Below, piece by piece: positions 53,372 to 64,000 of a stretch of DNA of 64,000 nucleotides; positions within the stretch are counted from its first letter, which is position 1; every line of letters begins with the position of its first letter. The notes beneath the pieces were generated by a model. It ran no database searches, was not told the DNA's origin, and worked only from the letters and a program-made list of their open reading frames with translations. Location: NCBI GenBank assembly GCA_029721515.1, contig CM056564.1, forward strand, positions 62,001 to 126,000, written 5' to 3'. The translations under genes were made by a program, and so were the position numbers. This stretch comes from Synanceia verrucosa (taxonomy: Eukaryota; Chordata; Actinopteri; Perciformes; Synanceiidae).

Positions 53372-53792
53372 TGTTTGACACAGATACATACTGTGCCCTT
53401 TGTGCAACTTCAAAACCTCCAGGTCCAGGTCCTCCAATTACTCATTGGGTAAGTGGTTGGTCTGTCTGTCTCTTTCTGTGTCTTGATTGATTGACTGATT
53501 TATTGATAGAATGATTTGTTCGTTTACATTGCAGTGCAGGCTGTCGCAACTTTGACGTCATGCTGTTTAAGACATGACCAGTGACCAGTGGCATCTCAAA
53601 AGGCAGCAGGGACCACTGTAAACATGTGCTGCTTATGAGATGCTTGATATCTCTGCTCCATGTTGTCTTTTTCAGATTCAGTGTGACACCTGCAGTCGGT
53701 GGTTCCACACCCAGTGTCTTCAAATGACGGACAAACAACAAACGGAAGCAGAGAGCAACGACTGGAATTGTTTGTGCTGCGGATTGCACTGA
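53372..53792 (+). pseudogene. PHD finger exons and stop codon
   Basis: Two exons, 53372-53448 and 53676-53792, encode YCALCATSKPPGPGPPITHW, then IQCDTCSRWFHTQC and WNCLCCG before a TGA at 53790-53792. The Cys4-His-Cys3 spacing (C-x2-C, C-x2-C, H-x2-C, C-x2-C) and the W before the last pair fit a PHD finger, a reader of histone H3 tails. Both exons are open and in phase. Confidence 0.85.
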
Positions 53793-54544
53793 TTGCACTA
53801 TTTTTTGTGCAAACATAACACTGCAATAACATAACATGTAATGTGCATTAACTTTATACTTTACTTACTTAAAAAGAGACAACTTTTTTATTTGAAACTT
53901 GGAGCAAAAGTGTTTAGCCATACAACTGTAAATAGTATGCCTTACTACTGTAAATAGATTTACATACATTACATACATACATTTTATTTCATACATATCT
54001 TTATTTATGTCTTTTTATTTTATTGAGGCTGACTGTCTTTTCTACATTTTTTACATGTGACTCCACAAAGTGGAGTAGTGCTCCAAATTTTTTTGTATGC
54101 ACTGTCATATTATGACAATAAAGGCTTTTAATTTGATTTGATTTGACAACATATGTTTGATGATAACATTAGTGCCTGAGTGTCGACTCGCTGTCCAAGG
54201 ACCCTATTATAATCACACTGTTTATTATTATTATGATGTTTATTATTATTATTATTCAGACATGTCTTGCCTTAATTGCGCACCTTTCTGTTTGATGTTG
54301 CCCATGGAGGGAACGAAATATCTCAATAGTGGCCCCTTGAGACTTTCCTCCCTTTAAGGTTTTTTTGGAGTAAGTGGATGGAAATTGGTACATATGCCTC
54401 ATACCACAGTGCAGACGTACTTCAGGCCCCCCGAGGACGCGCAGAACAGCAAGGGCCCGATCACAGCTGTTTGCAGCTTTAATTTATTGATTTTATCAAA
54501 GAAAGACATTTTAGCACTAATTTTTGATAAATGATTGTGACAAA
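53793..54544. other. 3' flank with polyadenylation-like signal
   Basis: ATGACAATAAAGG near 54112, followed by (TTTGA)n, is either the poly(A) site of the preceding gene or a LINE tail. (TTA)n at 54225-54258. No gene. Confidence 0.5.
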
Positions 54545-54880
54545 GCAGTGGTTAGCACTGTCGCCTCACAGCAAGAAGATACCGGGTTCGATTCCCGGCC
54601 CGGGGCCTTTCTGTGTGGAGTCCTCATGTCTGCGTGGGTTCTCTCTGGTAGTCTGGCTTCCTCCCACCATCCAAAAACATACATGGGGATTAGGTTAATT
54701 GGCTAATTTAAATTGACCGTAGGTGTGAATGTGAGTGTGAGTGGTTGTCTGTCTCTATGTGTCCTGTGATGAACTGGACACTTGTCCAGGGTGTATACTG
54801 TCTTTCACCCTAAGACAGCTGGGATAGACTCCAGCCCCCTGACCCTATGAGAGGATAAGAAGTAGAAGATGGATGGATAG
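54545..54880 (+). mobile_element. Teleost SINE, full-length
   Basis: The head AGTGGTTAGCACTGTCGCCTCACAGCAAG and a perfect B box GGTTCGATTCC (about 54584) are followed by the body GGTTAATTGGCTAATTTAAA and a GGATGGATAGATG tail. It is the best SINE copy in the window. Confidence 0.9.
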
Positions 54881-55065
54881 ATGATTGCAAAAAAGACAGG
54901 CTGTGGTTGTTAAGTACTACTCAGCAATAATTATTTGTGATTTTCAATGAGGTAATACACCAAGAAAAGGTGAGAATGCAATTCAACATCGAACCTGCCG
55001 AGGAGAAAATGTGGTAAAAAAATTGGTAAAAAAAAATGTGGTAAAAAAATTAATATGTAAGAATT
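54881..55065. other. AT-rich junction to the satellite
   Basis: Contains GTGGTAAAAAAATT repeated three times (about 55010-55050). No gene. Confidence 0.5.
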
Positions 55066-58000
55066 GCACTGTACTGTACATATATTAGACCTATTATTTC
55101 CAATAGTATACAGTAAAATTGGATGAAATTCAGCATGGTCGTAGTCAGGCCCATCCTGAAGATATGTGCAGTGAGAAATCTCCGTCACATTTCATAGATT
55201 TCCCATAAGTTGAAATATGGCAAATAATGCATCTGATGTACTGTACATATATTAGACCTATTATTTCAAAAAGTACACAGTAAAATTGGATGAAATTCAG
55301 CATGGTCGTAGTCAGGCCCATCCTGAAGATATGTGCAGTGAGAAATCTCCGTCACATTTCATAGATTTCCCATAAATTGAAATATGGCAAATAATGCATC
55401 TGATGTACTGTACATATATTAGACCTATTATTTCCAAAAGTACACAGTAAAATTGGATGAAATTCAGCATGGTCGTAGTCAGGCCCATCCTGAAGATATG
55501 TGCAGTGAGAAATCTCCGTCACATTTCATAGATTTCCCATAAATTGAAATATGGCAAATAATGCATCTGATGTACTGTACATATATTAGACCTATTATTT
55601 CCAAAAGTACACAGTAAAATTGGATGAAATTCGGCATGGTCGTAGTCAGGCCCATCCTGAAGATATGTGCAGTGAGAAATCTCCGTCACATTTCATAGAT
55701 TTCCCATAAATTGAAATATGGCAAATAATGCATCTGATGTACTGTACATATATTAGACCTATTATTTCCAAAAGTACACAGTAAAATTGGATGAAATTCA
55801 GCATGGTCGTAGTCAGGCCCATCCTGAAGATATGTGCAGTGAGAAATCTCCGTCACATTTCATAGATTTCCCATAAATTGAAATATGGCAAATAATGCAT
55901 CTGATGTACTGTACATATATTAGACCTATTATTTCCAAAAGTACACAGTAAAATTGGATGAAATTCAGCATGGTCGTAGTCAGGCCCACCCTGAAGATAT
56001 GTGCAGTGAGAAATCTCCGTCACATTTCATAGATTTCCCATAAATTGATTGCAAATATGGCAAATAATGCATCTGATGTACTGTACATATATTAGACCGA
56101 TTATTTCCAAAAGTACACAGTAAAATTGGATGAAATTCGGCATGGTCGTAGTCAGGCCCATCCTGAAGATATGTGCAGTGAGAAATCTCCGTCACATTTC
56201 ATAGATTTCCCATAAATTGATTGCAAATCAGGCAAATAATGCATCTGATGTACTGTACATATATTCAACCTATTATTTCCAAAAGTACACAGTAAAATTG
56301 GATGAAATTCAGCACGGTCGTAGTCAGGCCCATCCTGAAGATATGTGCAGTGAGAAATCTCCGTCACATTTCATAGATTTCCCATAAATTGATTGCAAAT
56401 ATGGCAAATAATGCATCTGATGTACTGTACATATATTCGACCTATTATTACAAAAACTACACATTTAAATTGGATGAAATCCAGCTTTGTCGTAGTCAGG
56501 CCCATCCTGAAGATATGCGCAGTGAGAAATCTCCGTCACATTTCATAGACTTTCCATAAATTGAAATATGGCAAATAATGCATCTGATGTACTGTACATA
56601 TATTAGACCTATTATTTCAAAAAGTACACAGTAAAATTGGATGAAATCCAGCATGGTCGTAGTCAGGCCCATCCTGAAGATATGTGCAGTGAGAAATCTC
56701 TGTCACATTTCATAGATTTCCCATAAATTGAAATATGGCAAATAATGCATCTGATGTACTGTACATATATTAGACCTATTATTTCCAAAAGTATACAGTA
56801 AAATTGGATGAAATTCAGCATGGTCGTAGTCAGGCCCATCCTGAAGATATGTGCAGTGAGAAATCTCTGTCACATTTCATAGACTTTCCATAAATTGAAA
56901 TATGGCAAATAATGCATCTGATGTACTGTACATATATTAGACCTATTATTTCCAAAAGTACACAGTAAAATTGGATGAAATTCAGCATGGTAGTAGTCAG
57001 GCCCATCCTGAAGATATGTGCAGTGAGAAATCTCTGTCACATTTCATAGACTTTCCATAAATTGAAATATGGCAAATAATGCATCTGATGTACTGTACAT
57101 ATATTAGACCTATTATTTCCAAAAGTACACAGTAAAATTGGATGAAATTCAGCATGGTCGTAGTCAGGCCCATCCTGAAGATATGTGCAGTGAGAAATCT
57201 CCGTCACATTTCATAGATTTCCCATAAATTGAAATATGGCAAATAATGCATCTGATGTACTGTACATATATTAGACCTATTATTTCCAAAAGTACACAGT
57301 AAAATTGGATGAAATTCAGCATGGACGTAGTCAGGCCCCTCCAGAAGACATTTGCACTGAGATAACCCCGTCAGATTTCATATATTTCCATTAACTTGAT
57401 TGCAAATATGGCAAATAATGCATCTGATGTACTGTACATATATTAGACCTATTATTTCCAAAAGTACACAGTAAAATTGGATGAAATTCAGCATGGTCGT
57501 AGTCAGGCCCACCCTGAAGATATGTGCAGTGAGAAATCTCCGTCACATTTCATAGATTTCCCATAAATTGATTGCAAATATGGCAAATAATGCATCTGAT
57601 GTACTGTACATATATTAGACCTATTATTTCCAAAAGTACACAGTAAAATTGTATGAAATTCTGCATGGTCGTAGTCAGGCCCATCCTGAAGATATGTGCA
57701 GTGAGAAATCTCCGTCACATTTCATAGATTTCCATAAATTGATTGCAAATATGGCAAATAATGCATCTGATGTACTGTACATATATTAGACCTATTATTT
57801 CCAAAAGTACACAGTAAAATTGGATGAAATTCAGCATGGTCGTAGTCAGGCCCATCCTGAAGATATGTGCAGTGAGAAATCTCCGTCACATTTCATAGAT
57901 TTCCCATAAATTGATTGCAAATATGGCAAATAATGCATCTGATGTACTGTACATATATTAGACCTATTATTTCCAAAAGTACACAGTAAAATTGGATGAA

Positions 58001-61000
58001 ATTCAGCATGGTCGTAGTCAGGCCCATCCTGAAGATATGTGCAGTGAGAAATCTCCGTCACATTTCATAGATTTCCCATAAATTGAAATATGGCAAATAA
58101 TGCATCTGATGTACTGTACATATATTAGACCTATTATTTCCAAAAGTACACAGTAAAATTGGATGAAATTCAGCATGGTCGTAGTCAGGCCCATCCTGAA
58201 GATATGTGCAGTGAGAAATCTCCGTCACATTTCATAGATTTCCCATAAATTGATTGCAAATATGGCAAATAATGCATCTGATGTACTGTACATATATTAG
58301 ACCTATTATTTCCAAAAGTACACAGTAAAATTGGATGAAATTCAGCATGGTCGTAGTCAGGCCCACCCTGAAGATATGTGCAGTGAGAAATCTCCGTCAC
58401 ATTTCATAGATTTCCCATAAATTGATTGCAAATATGGCAAATAATGCATCTGATGTACTGTACATATATTAGACCTATTATTTCCAAAAGTACACAGTAA
58501 AATTGGATGAAATTCAGCATGGTCGTAGTCAGGCCCACCCTGAAGATATGTGCAGTGAGAAATCTCCGTCACATTTCATAGATTTCCCATAAATTGATTG
58601 CAAATATGGCAAATAATGCATCTGATGTACTGTACATATATTAGACCTATTATTTCCAAAAGTACACAGTAAAATTGGATGAAATTCAGCACGGTCGTAG
58701 TCAGGCCCATCCTGAAGATATGTGCAGTGAGAAATCTCCGTCACATTTCATACATTTCCCATAAATTGATTGCAAATATGGCAAATAATGCATCTGATGT
58801 ACTGTACATATATTAGACCTATTATTTCAAAAAGTACACAGTAAAATTGGATGAAATTCAACATGGTCGTAGTCAGGCCCATCCTGAAGATATGTGCAGT
58901 GAGAAATCTCCGTCACATTTCATAGATTTCCCATAAATTGATTGCAAATATGGCAAATAATGCATCTGATGTACTGTACATATATTAGACCTATTATTTC
59001 CAAAAGTACACAGTAAAATTGGCTGAAATTCGGCATGGTCGTAGTCAGGCCCATCCTGAAGATATGTGCAGTGAGAAATCTCCGTCACATTTCATAGATT
59101 TCCCATAAATTGAAATATCGCAAATAATGCATCTGATGTACTGTACACATATTAGACTTATTATTTAAAAAAGTACACAGTAAAATTGGATGAAATTCGG
59201 CATGGTCGTAGTCAGGCCCATCCTGAAGATATGTGCAGTGAGAAATCTCTGTCACATTTCATAGATTTCCCATAAATTGCAAATATGGCAAATAATGCAT
59301 CTGATGTACTGTACATATATTCGACCTATTATTTACAAAAGTGCACAGTAAAATTGGATGAAATTCAGCATGGTCGTAGTCAGGCCAATCCTGAAGATAT
59401 GTGCAGTGAGAAATCTCCGTCACATTTCATAGATTTCCCATAAATTGAAATATGGCAAATAATGCATCTGATGTACTGAACATATATTAGACCTATTATT
59501 TCCAAAAGTACACAGTAAAATTGGATGAAATTCAGCATGGTCGTAGTCAGGCCCATCCTGAAGATATATGCAGTGAGAAATCTCCGTCACATTTCATAGA
59601 TTTCCCATAAATTGATTGCAAATATGGCAAATAATGCATCTGATGTACTGAACATATATTCGACCTATTATTTCAAAAAGTACACAGTAAAATTGGATGA
59701 AATTCGGCATGGTCGTAGTCAGGCCCATCCTGAAGATATGTGGAGTGAAAAATCTCCGTCACATTTCATAGATTTCCTATAATTTGAAATATGGCAAATA
59801 ATGCATCTGATGTACTGTACATATATTAGACCTATTATTTCAAAAAGTATACAGTAAAGTTGGATGAAATTCTGCATGGTCGTAGTCAGGCCCATCCTGA
59901 AGATATGTGCAGTGAGAAATCTCCGTCACATTTCATAGATTTCCCATAAATTGATTGCAAATATGGCAAATAATGCATCTGATGTACTGTACATATATTA
60001 GACCTATTATTTCCAAAAGTACACAGTAAAATTGGATGAAATTCGGCATGGTCGTAGTCAGGCCCATCCTGAAGATATGTGAAGTGAGAAATCTCCGTCA
60101 CATTTCATAGATTTCCTATAATTTGAAATATGGCAAATAATGCATCTGATGTACTGTACATATATTAGACCTATTATTTCAAAAAGTACACAGTAAAATT
60201 GGATGAAATTCAGCATGGTCATAGTCAGGCCCATCCTGAAGATATGTGCAGTGAGAAATCTCCGTCACATTTCATAGATTTCCCATAAATTGATTGCAAA
60301 TATGGCAAATAATGCATCTGATGTACTGTACATATATTAGACCTATTATTTCCAAAAGTACACAGTAAAATTCGATGAAATTCAGCACGGTCGTAGTCAG
60401 GCCCATCCTGAAGATATGTGCAGTGAGAAATCTCCGTCACATTTCATAGATTTCCCATAAATTGATTGCAAATATGGCAAATAATGCATCTGATGTACTG
60501 TACATATATTAGACCTATTATTTCCAAAAGTACACAGTAAAATTGGATGAAATTCGACATGGTCGTAGTCAGGCCCATCCTGAAGATATGTGCAGTGAGA
60601 AATCTCCGTCACATTTCATAGATTGCCCATAAATTGATTGCAAATATGGCAAATAATGCATCTGATGTACTGTACATATATTAGACCTATTATTTCCAAA
60701 AGTACACAGTAAAATTGGATGAAATTCGGCATGGTCGTAGTCAGGCCCATCCTGAAGATATGTGCAGTGAGAAATCTCCGTCACATTTCATAGATTTCCC
60801 ATAAATTGATTGCTAATATGGCAAATAATGCATCTGATGTACTGTACATATATTAGACCTATTATTTCCAAAAGTACACAGTAAAATTGGATGAAATTCG
60901 GCATGGTCGTAGTCAGGCCCATCCTGAAGATATGTGCAGTGAGAAATCTCCGTCACATTTCATAGATTTCCTATAATTTGAAATATGGCAAATAATGCAT

Positions 61001-61311
61001 CTGATGTACTGTACATATATTAGACCTATAATTTCAAAAAGTACACAGTAAAATTGAATGAAATTCAGCATGGTCGTAGTCAGGCCCATCCTGAAGATAT
61101 GTGCAGTGAGAAATCTCTGTCACATTTCATAGATTTCCCATAAATTGATTGCAAATATGGCAAATAATGCATCTGATGTACTGTACATATATTAGACCTA
61201 TTATTTCCAAAAGTACACAGTAAAATTGGATGAAATTCAGCACGGTCGTAGTCAGGCCCATCCTGAAGGTATGTGCAGTGAGAAATCGCCGTCACATTTC
61301 ATAGATTTGCA
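55066..61311 (+). repeat. Satellite of about 36 units, 167 or 172 bp
   Basis: The unit core is TGTACTGTACATATATTAGA, CCTATTATTTCCAAAAGTAC, ACAGTAAAATTGGATGAAAT, TCAGCATGGTCGTAGTCAGG, CCCATCCTGAAGATATGTGC, AGTGAGAAATCTCCGTCACA, TTTCATAGATTTCCCATAAA and TTGATTGCAAATATGGCAAA. Long (172) and short (167, lacking TTGCA) types occur in runs: short 55.1-55.9, long 56.0-56.4, short 56.5-57.2, long mostly 57.3-59.0, and a mix with a CTATAATTTG subtype from 59.7 to 61.0 kb. One unit near 57330-57400 is much more diverged. Most units differ by a few bases. The unit is near nucleosome length. The recurring 71-codon minus-strand frame is incidental. Confidence 0.97.
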
Positions 61312-61413
61312 ATACTTGTAACAATAACTAATATTAACTTCACACTTACAAAGTTTTACTGCACTGACTGACAGTGTTGTCTCCACCGCTCAGATCAGCT
61401 GATCACTAACTGC

Positions 61414-61452
<39 letters not shown>

Positions 61453-61821
61453 ATCTCAGATGGAGAGATCGGGCCTTGAGTTTGACACGTGTTGTAGGCT
61501 ATGACTTGTCGAGTTGTATACAGATGCACAAAATTTTTACTCTTTGATCCACTTTGTATGGATTTATTTTAGGAGCAAAATGCAAATGAAAGGGCTGAAA
61601 TCCGTACTCACACGTGTGCGCCCTTTTTATTTTTTCCACTTGCACAATCTATTTTTAGGCGCATATGCGAGTAAAATGCTCACACTGTACAGCCCTGTCA
61701 TCCATGGCTTTGAATCCCTTCCTCAATGGAGACAGTCTGTCCTTATCATTATATGTCAAAACATAATGTTACAGGTCCCAAATCTAAAACCATGTATACA
61801 GTTAATAATATGAACAAATCT
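61312..61821. other. Flank with (GT)n
   Basis: (GT)n at 61419-61449. No gene supported; a 99-codon plus frame at 61514-61813 has no recognisable domain. Confidence 0.4.
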
Positions 61822-62698
61822 CTTCTCTGGCTCCAGGTGACTCTGTAAAACAGTATGAAGGAACAGAGACGGAGACGTGAGTTTCTCTTCAGCTTCCTGA
61901 ATAAAATGCTTTATTAAACACATTTCCTCACAATAATTTATTATTTATTTGCATTTCTATGCTATATCACAAATGTCTATTTGACATGAATGTAGGCTTT
62001 TCTTACCATATAATCCATACTGTCAATACACAAATTCACAATACATACAAATGTCTTTTGGCATCACTTTTCCTAGACGCTTAAAGCTTTACCAGTTAGC
62101 ATTTATTGTTTTAGAAAAGCTCTCATAATCAAACCCTACTGGTTAACATTTAATAGCCACTGGAGAAACAACATAGATCACCCAAACAAATGTGTGTGTC
62201 TCTCTATCATACACCAACTGTACATTAAAATACATCCAACGACTTCACTCAAATCAGGTGGCTTTTCCACATAACACCTAACAGAATACTATAGTGGCAT
62301 AGTGGAAATACTGTACCGTAGCTAACCTAACTAACACATGTAAGAACGGAGCCCAATGCTAGTGATGTACCAACCACTAGCTTGGTAGCATTACCGCCAT
62401 AGCTGTAACTCAGAACACTGTATTTATTCAACTGGCCTGATGGTTTTCTACATTACTGCCTCAGTTCTGTTCTCAAACCAAACATGTTTCGTTCACATAT
62501 GAAATACAGTCACTTAAAATGGTGTTGTGCTTCACAAACCTGTAAAACAGTATGAAGGAACAGAGACGGAGACGTGACGTGAGTTTCTCTTCAGCTTCCT
62601 GAATACAATGAGAGCAAGAGCGCCTGCCTCCCCTGTATTCCTGCACCACTGAAGCTATGCCACTGTCTCATACTGCCCCCTACTGTTATGGAAACACA

Positions 62699-62944
62699 TA
62701 GCAACTTCACATTCCCACAATAATACCTGTGACTGTGTTCTAAATAGATAATCCATGGCTGAAAATTATATCAATAAGAAAAATAATAATAAAAAAATCA
62801 ATACCCCACATGTGACCTCACTAGTGGGCGTCACAGTAACATGCTTCATTATTACTGGAACAGTCAGCTCAGCTCCTTCAGACCATTTCAAACAAACTAT
62901 TTCAAATTTTAAAAAGTTTACATGTGAAAACCAGACGTGGTTAC
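62699..62944. repeat. 246-bp block present in only one inverted-repeat arm
   Basis: It sits between GGAAACACA and AAAAAAGGTTTCC, which are adjacent in the left arm (junction at about 757/758). AT-rich at its start and end, with no terminal repeat and no clear target duplication, so it could be an insertion here or a deletion there. Confidence 0.7.
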
Positions 62945-63031
62945 AAAAAAGGTTTCCAACTCTTTGCATAAAAGGGATCTGAACAATGGGACTATCGCTT
63001 CATAGCAGCCAAGATAGAAACTAAACTATTG

Positions 63032-63104
63032 TGGAGAATGTGGACATCTATCCAACTCCCTCTCACATGCTAAACGAGCACTCTATCATTTGAGTTAATT
63101 CCCC
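63032..63104 (-). tRNA. tRNA-Ala (AGC), second copy
   Basis: Inverted partner of 598-670. The acceptor and anticodon arm (TTAGCAT) are unchanged, but the T loop reads GGATAGATGTCC (from GGATTGATGCC), weakening the B box, and the A box has AATGATAG for AATGGTAG. Probably less active than the left copy. Confidence 0.65.
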
Positions 63105-63443
63105 TGTATGGAATGCTGCCATGTAGCTCCATGTAGATCATCTCATCCCATACTTTTCCAGACTCTTGAAGGTCTCCTGGATCAGACGTCTACTGTAATT
63201 CATCAGATACAGTAGACGAGGTGGCTGAGATCAATTATGCTCTGCAAGTTCAAATTCCATCCTTGTTCCAGACAAGCTTACTTTAGTCTGCAAGTTGACG
63301 TGTTGGAGGTGATGAGCTGCCAAACATTGTGCTCCACACAAGTTTACATGGTTGACTCCATGCACTGCTAATCTGTTGTCCTGCTGGACTGCTAATTCAA
63401 GGTTCAAGAGTCTTTATTGTCATTATGCACGCAGAACAAAATT

Positions 63444-63521
63444 ATTATACATACTTATATATACATATATATATATACGTATATACGTGTATATACACGT
63501 ATATAAGTATATAGACAGAGA

Positions 63522-63573
<52 letters not shown>

Positions 63574-63600
63574 GTATATTATATATACAGTAGACGTCAA
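63444..63600. repeat. (TA)n-rich microsatellite
   Basis: ATATAC/TATATA-rich, with GTATATACGTGTATATACACGTATATAAG near 63478 and a long (TA)n at about 63525-63567. Open frames of Ile/Tyr are artefacts of it. Confidence 0.95.
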
Positions 63601-63687
63601 TATTAATGAGAAATATGCTTGATGTAGCAACCAATATTTTCACAGAACTTCACTGCAAGAAACTAATGTGACTCTCACCAGCTGGAT

Positions 63688-64000
63688 GTCGCTCACAGCA
63701 AGAAGGTACTGGGTTCGATTCCCGGCCCCGGGGCCTTACTGTGTTCTCCCCGTGTCTGTGTGGGTTCTCTCTGGGTGCTCTGACTTCCTCCCACCATCCA
63801 AAAACATGCATGGGGATTAGGTTAATTGGCTAATTTAAATTGACCGTAGGTGTGAATGTGAGTGTGAGTGGTTGTCTGTCTCTATGTGTCCTGTGATGAA
63901 CTGGAGACTTGTCCAGGGTGTACCCTGCCTTCTGCCCTAAGACAGCTGGGATAGACTCCAGTCCCCAAATACAGCTTACATGTTGATGTATCAGCATTAA
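63688..64000 (+). mobile_element. Teleost SINE, 3'-truncated, with a repeated tail
   Basis: The head CTCACAGCAAGAAGGTACTG, B box GGTTCGATTCC and body are intact to CAGCTGGGATAGACTCCAG near 63962. Instead of the usual tail it continues CCCCAAATACAGCTTACATG, the same join found at 36438-36500. It runs to the window edge. Confidence 0.85.

Larger units (their letters stand above)
47501..53792 (+). pseudogene. Macro + C48 protease + PHD multi-exon gene, transposon-like, decayed
   Basis: Exons read by frame and splice sites: 47501-47666, 47805-47887, 48386-48561, 48700-48807, 49421-50019, 50368-50409, 51237-51371, 51705-51839, 52010-52078, 52182-52276, 52880-53004, 53173-53290, 53372-53448, 53676-53792. 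Phases agree at nearly all junctions. Breaks: frameshift near 48408, TGA at 48706, frameshift near 49915, frameshift near 52965 and TGA at 53224. The N-terminal part (FLPHAALWSGMMLGDIGRHG; then GIMEKSQWDLKHIRFQRR and TRLDDFV) resembles repeated proteins in fish transposon-like loci. No DDE core is seen upstream, so the element may be 5'-incomplete. Function of the whole is unknown; parts are described separately. Confidence 0.7.
61822..63443 (-). repeat. Right arm of the long inverted repeat (partner 258-1632)
   Basis: Reverse complement of 258-1632. It includes the two internal 60-bp direct repeats (61853-61910 and 62540-62607), the tRNA-Ala(AGC) and the LINE-like tail. The only large difference is an extra 246 bp at 62699-62944. 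Identity looks around 95 percent or higher over the stretches I compared. Confidence 0.9.

Noticed and set aside
55980..61295. Many 71-codon minus-strand frames starting MTEISHCTYLQ
   Set aside because: They are the same segment of the satellite unit, overlapping unit to unit, with no codon constraint visible.
63352..63630. Ile/Tyr-rich frames on both strands
   Set aside because: Translation of the TA microsatellite.

Overview
This window looks like teleost fish nuclear DNA from a repeat-rich, gene-poor region (possibly pericentromeric or tRNA-cluster heterochromatin). The evidence is a Tc1-like transposon with a 51-bp class of terminal repeat, L2- and Rex1-type LINE fragments, several copies of a tRNA-headed SINE whose body and (ATGG)n tail I recognise as common in percomorph fish, a gamma/epsilon-type endogenous retrovirus remnant, and a dense scatter of tRNA genes and tRNA pseudogenes. 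I see no intact single-copy host protein gene. All calls rest on reading the sequence; no database search was run.

Layout. (1) 0.26-1.63 kb is one arm of a very similar inverted repeat whose partner is 61.8-63.4 kb; each arm carries a tRNA-Ala(AGC). (2) 2.4-15.5 kb is a decayed, internally duplicated tRNA cluster (Ser-AGA, Gly-TCC, Ala-TGC, Trp-CCA, Val-TAC, Asn-GTT, Gln-CTG, Leu-AAG, Glu-TTC), with a SINE, a Harbinger-type MITE sitting inside a tRNA-Glu copy, and a hairpin repeat. Part of the cluster (10.1-12.4 kb) is repeated in inverted orientation at 28.0-30.1 kb, where a 521-bp solo LTR and a 5'-truncated L2 LINE have since inserted. (3) 15.6-25.7 kb holds old repeats, LINE scraps, the 3' end of an endogenous retrovirus (env remnant plus partial LTR), a complete 1012-bp solo LTR of the same family in opposite orientation, and two decayed exons of multi-copy fish proteins. 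(4) 26.1-27.5 kb is a 54-bp satellite. (5) 30.1-36.2 kb is the L2 LINE, then a 58-bp minisatellite in which every unit holds two perfect hairpins. (6) 37.0-38.5 kb (minus) is a spliced, 5'-truncated DDE-like transposase pseudogene cut at a 17-bp palindrome. (7) 41.7-44.4 kb has stray inverted satellite units and a broken Rex1-like LINE. (8) 44.7-46.3 kb is a near-intact Tc1-like element. (9) 46.8-53.8 kb is the most interesting locus: a multi-exon, transposon-like gene on the plus strand that joins a macro (ADP-ribose-binding) domain, a Ulp1/SENP-type C48 cysteine protease and a PHD finger, with consistent splice phases but several frameshifts and stops. (10) 55.07-61.31 kb is a satellite of about 36 units of 167 or 172 bp. 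(11) The window ends with the second inverted-repeat arm, a TA repeat and another SINE.

Little here works together as a pathway. The tRNA genes look like amplified cluster members, most damaged, and the protein-coding remains are transposon or retrovirus derived. The macro-C48-PHD locus combines ADP-ribose binding, Ubl-protease and chromatin-reader modules in what appears to be a selfish element.
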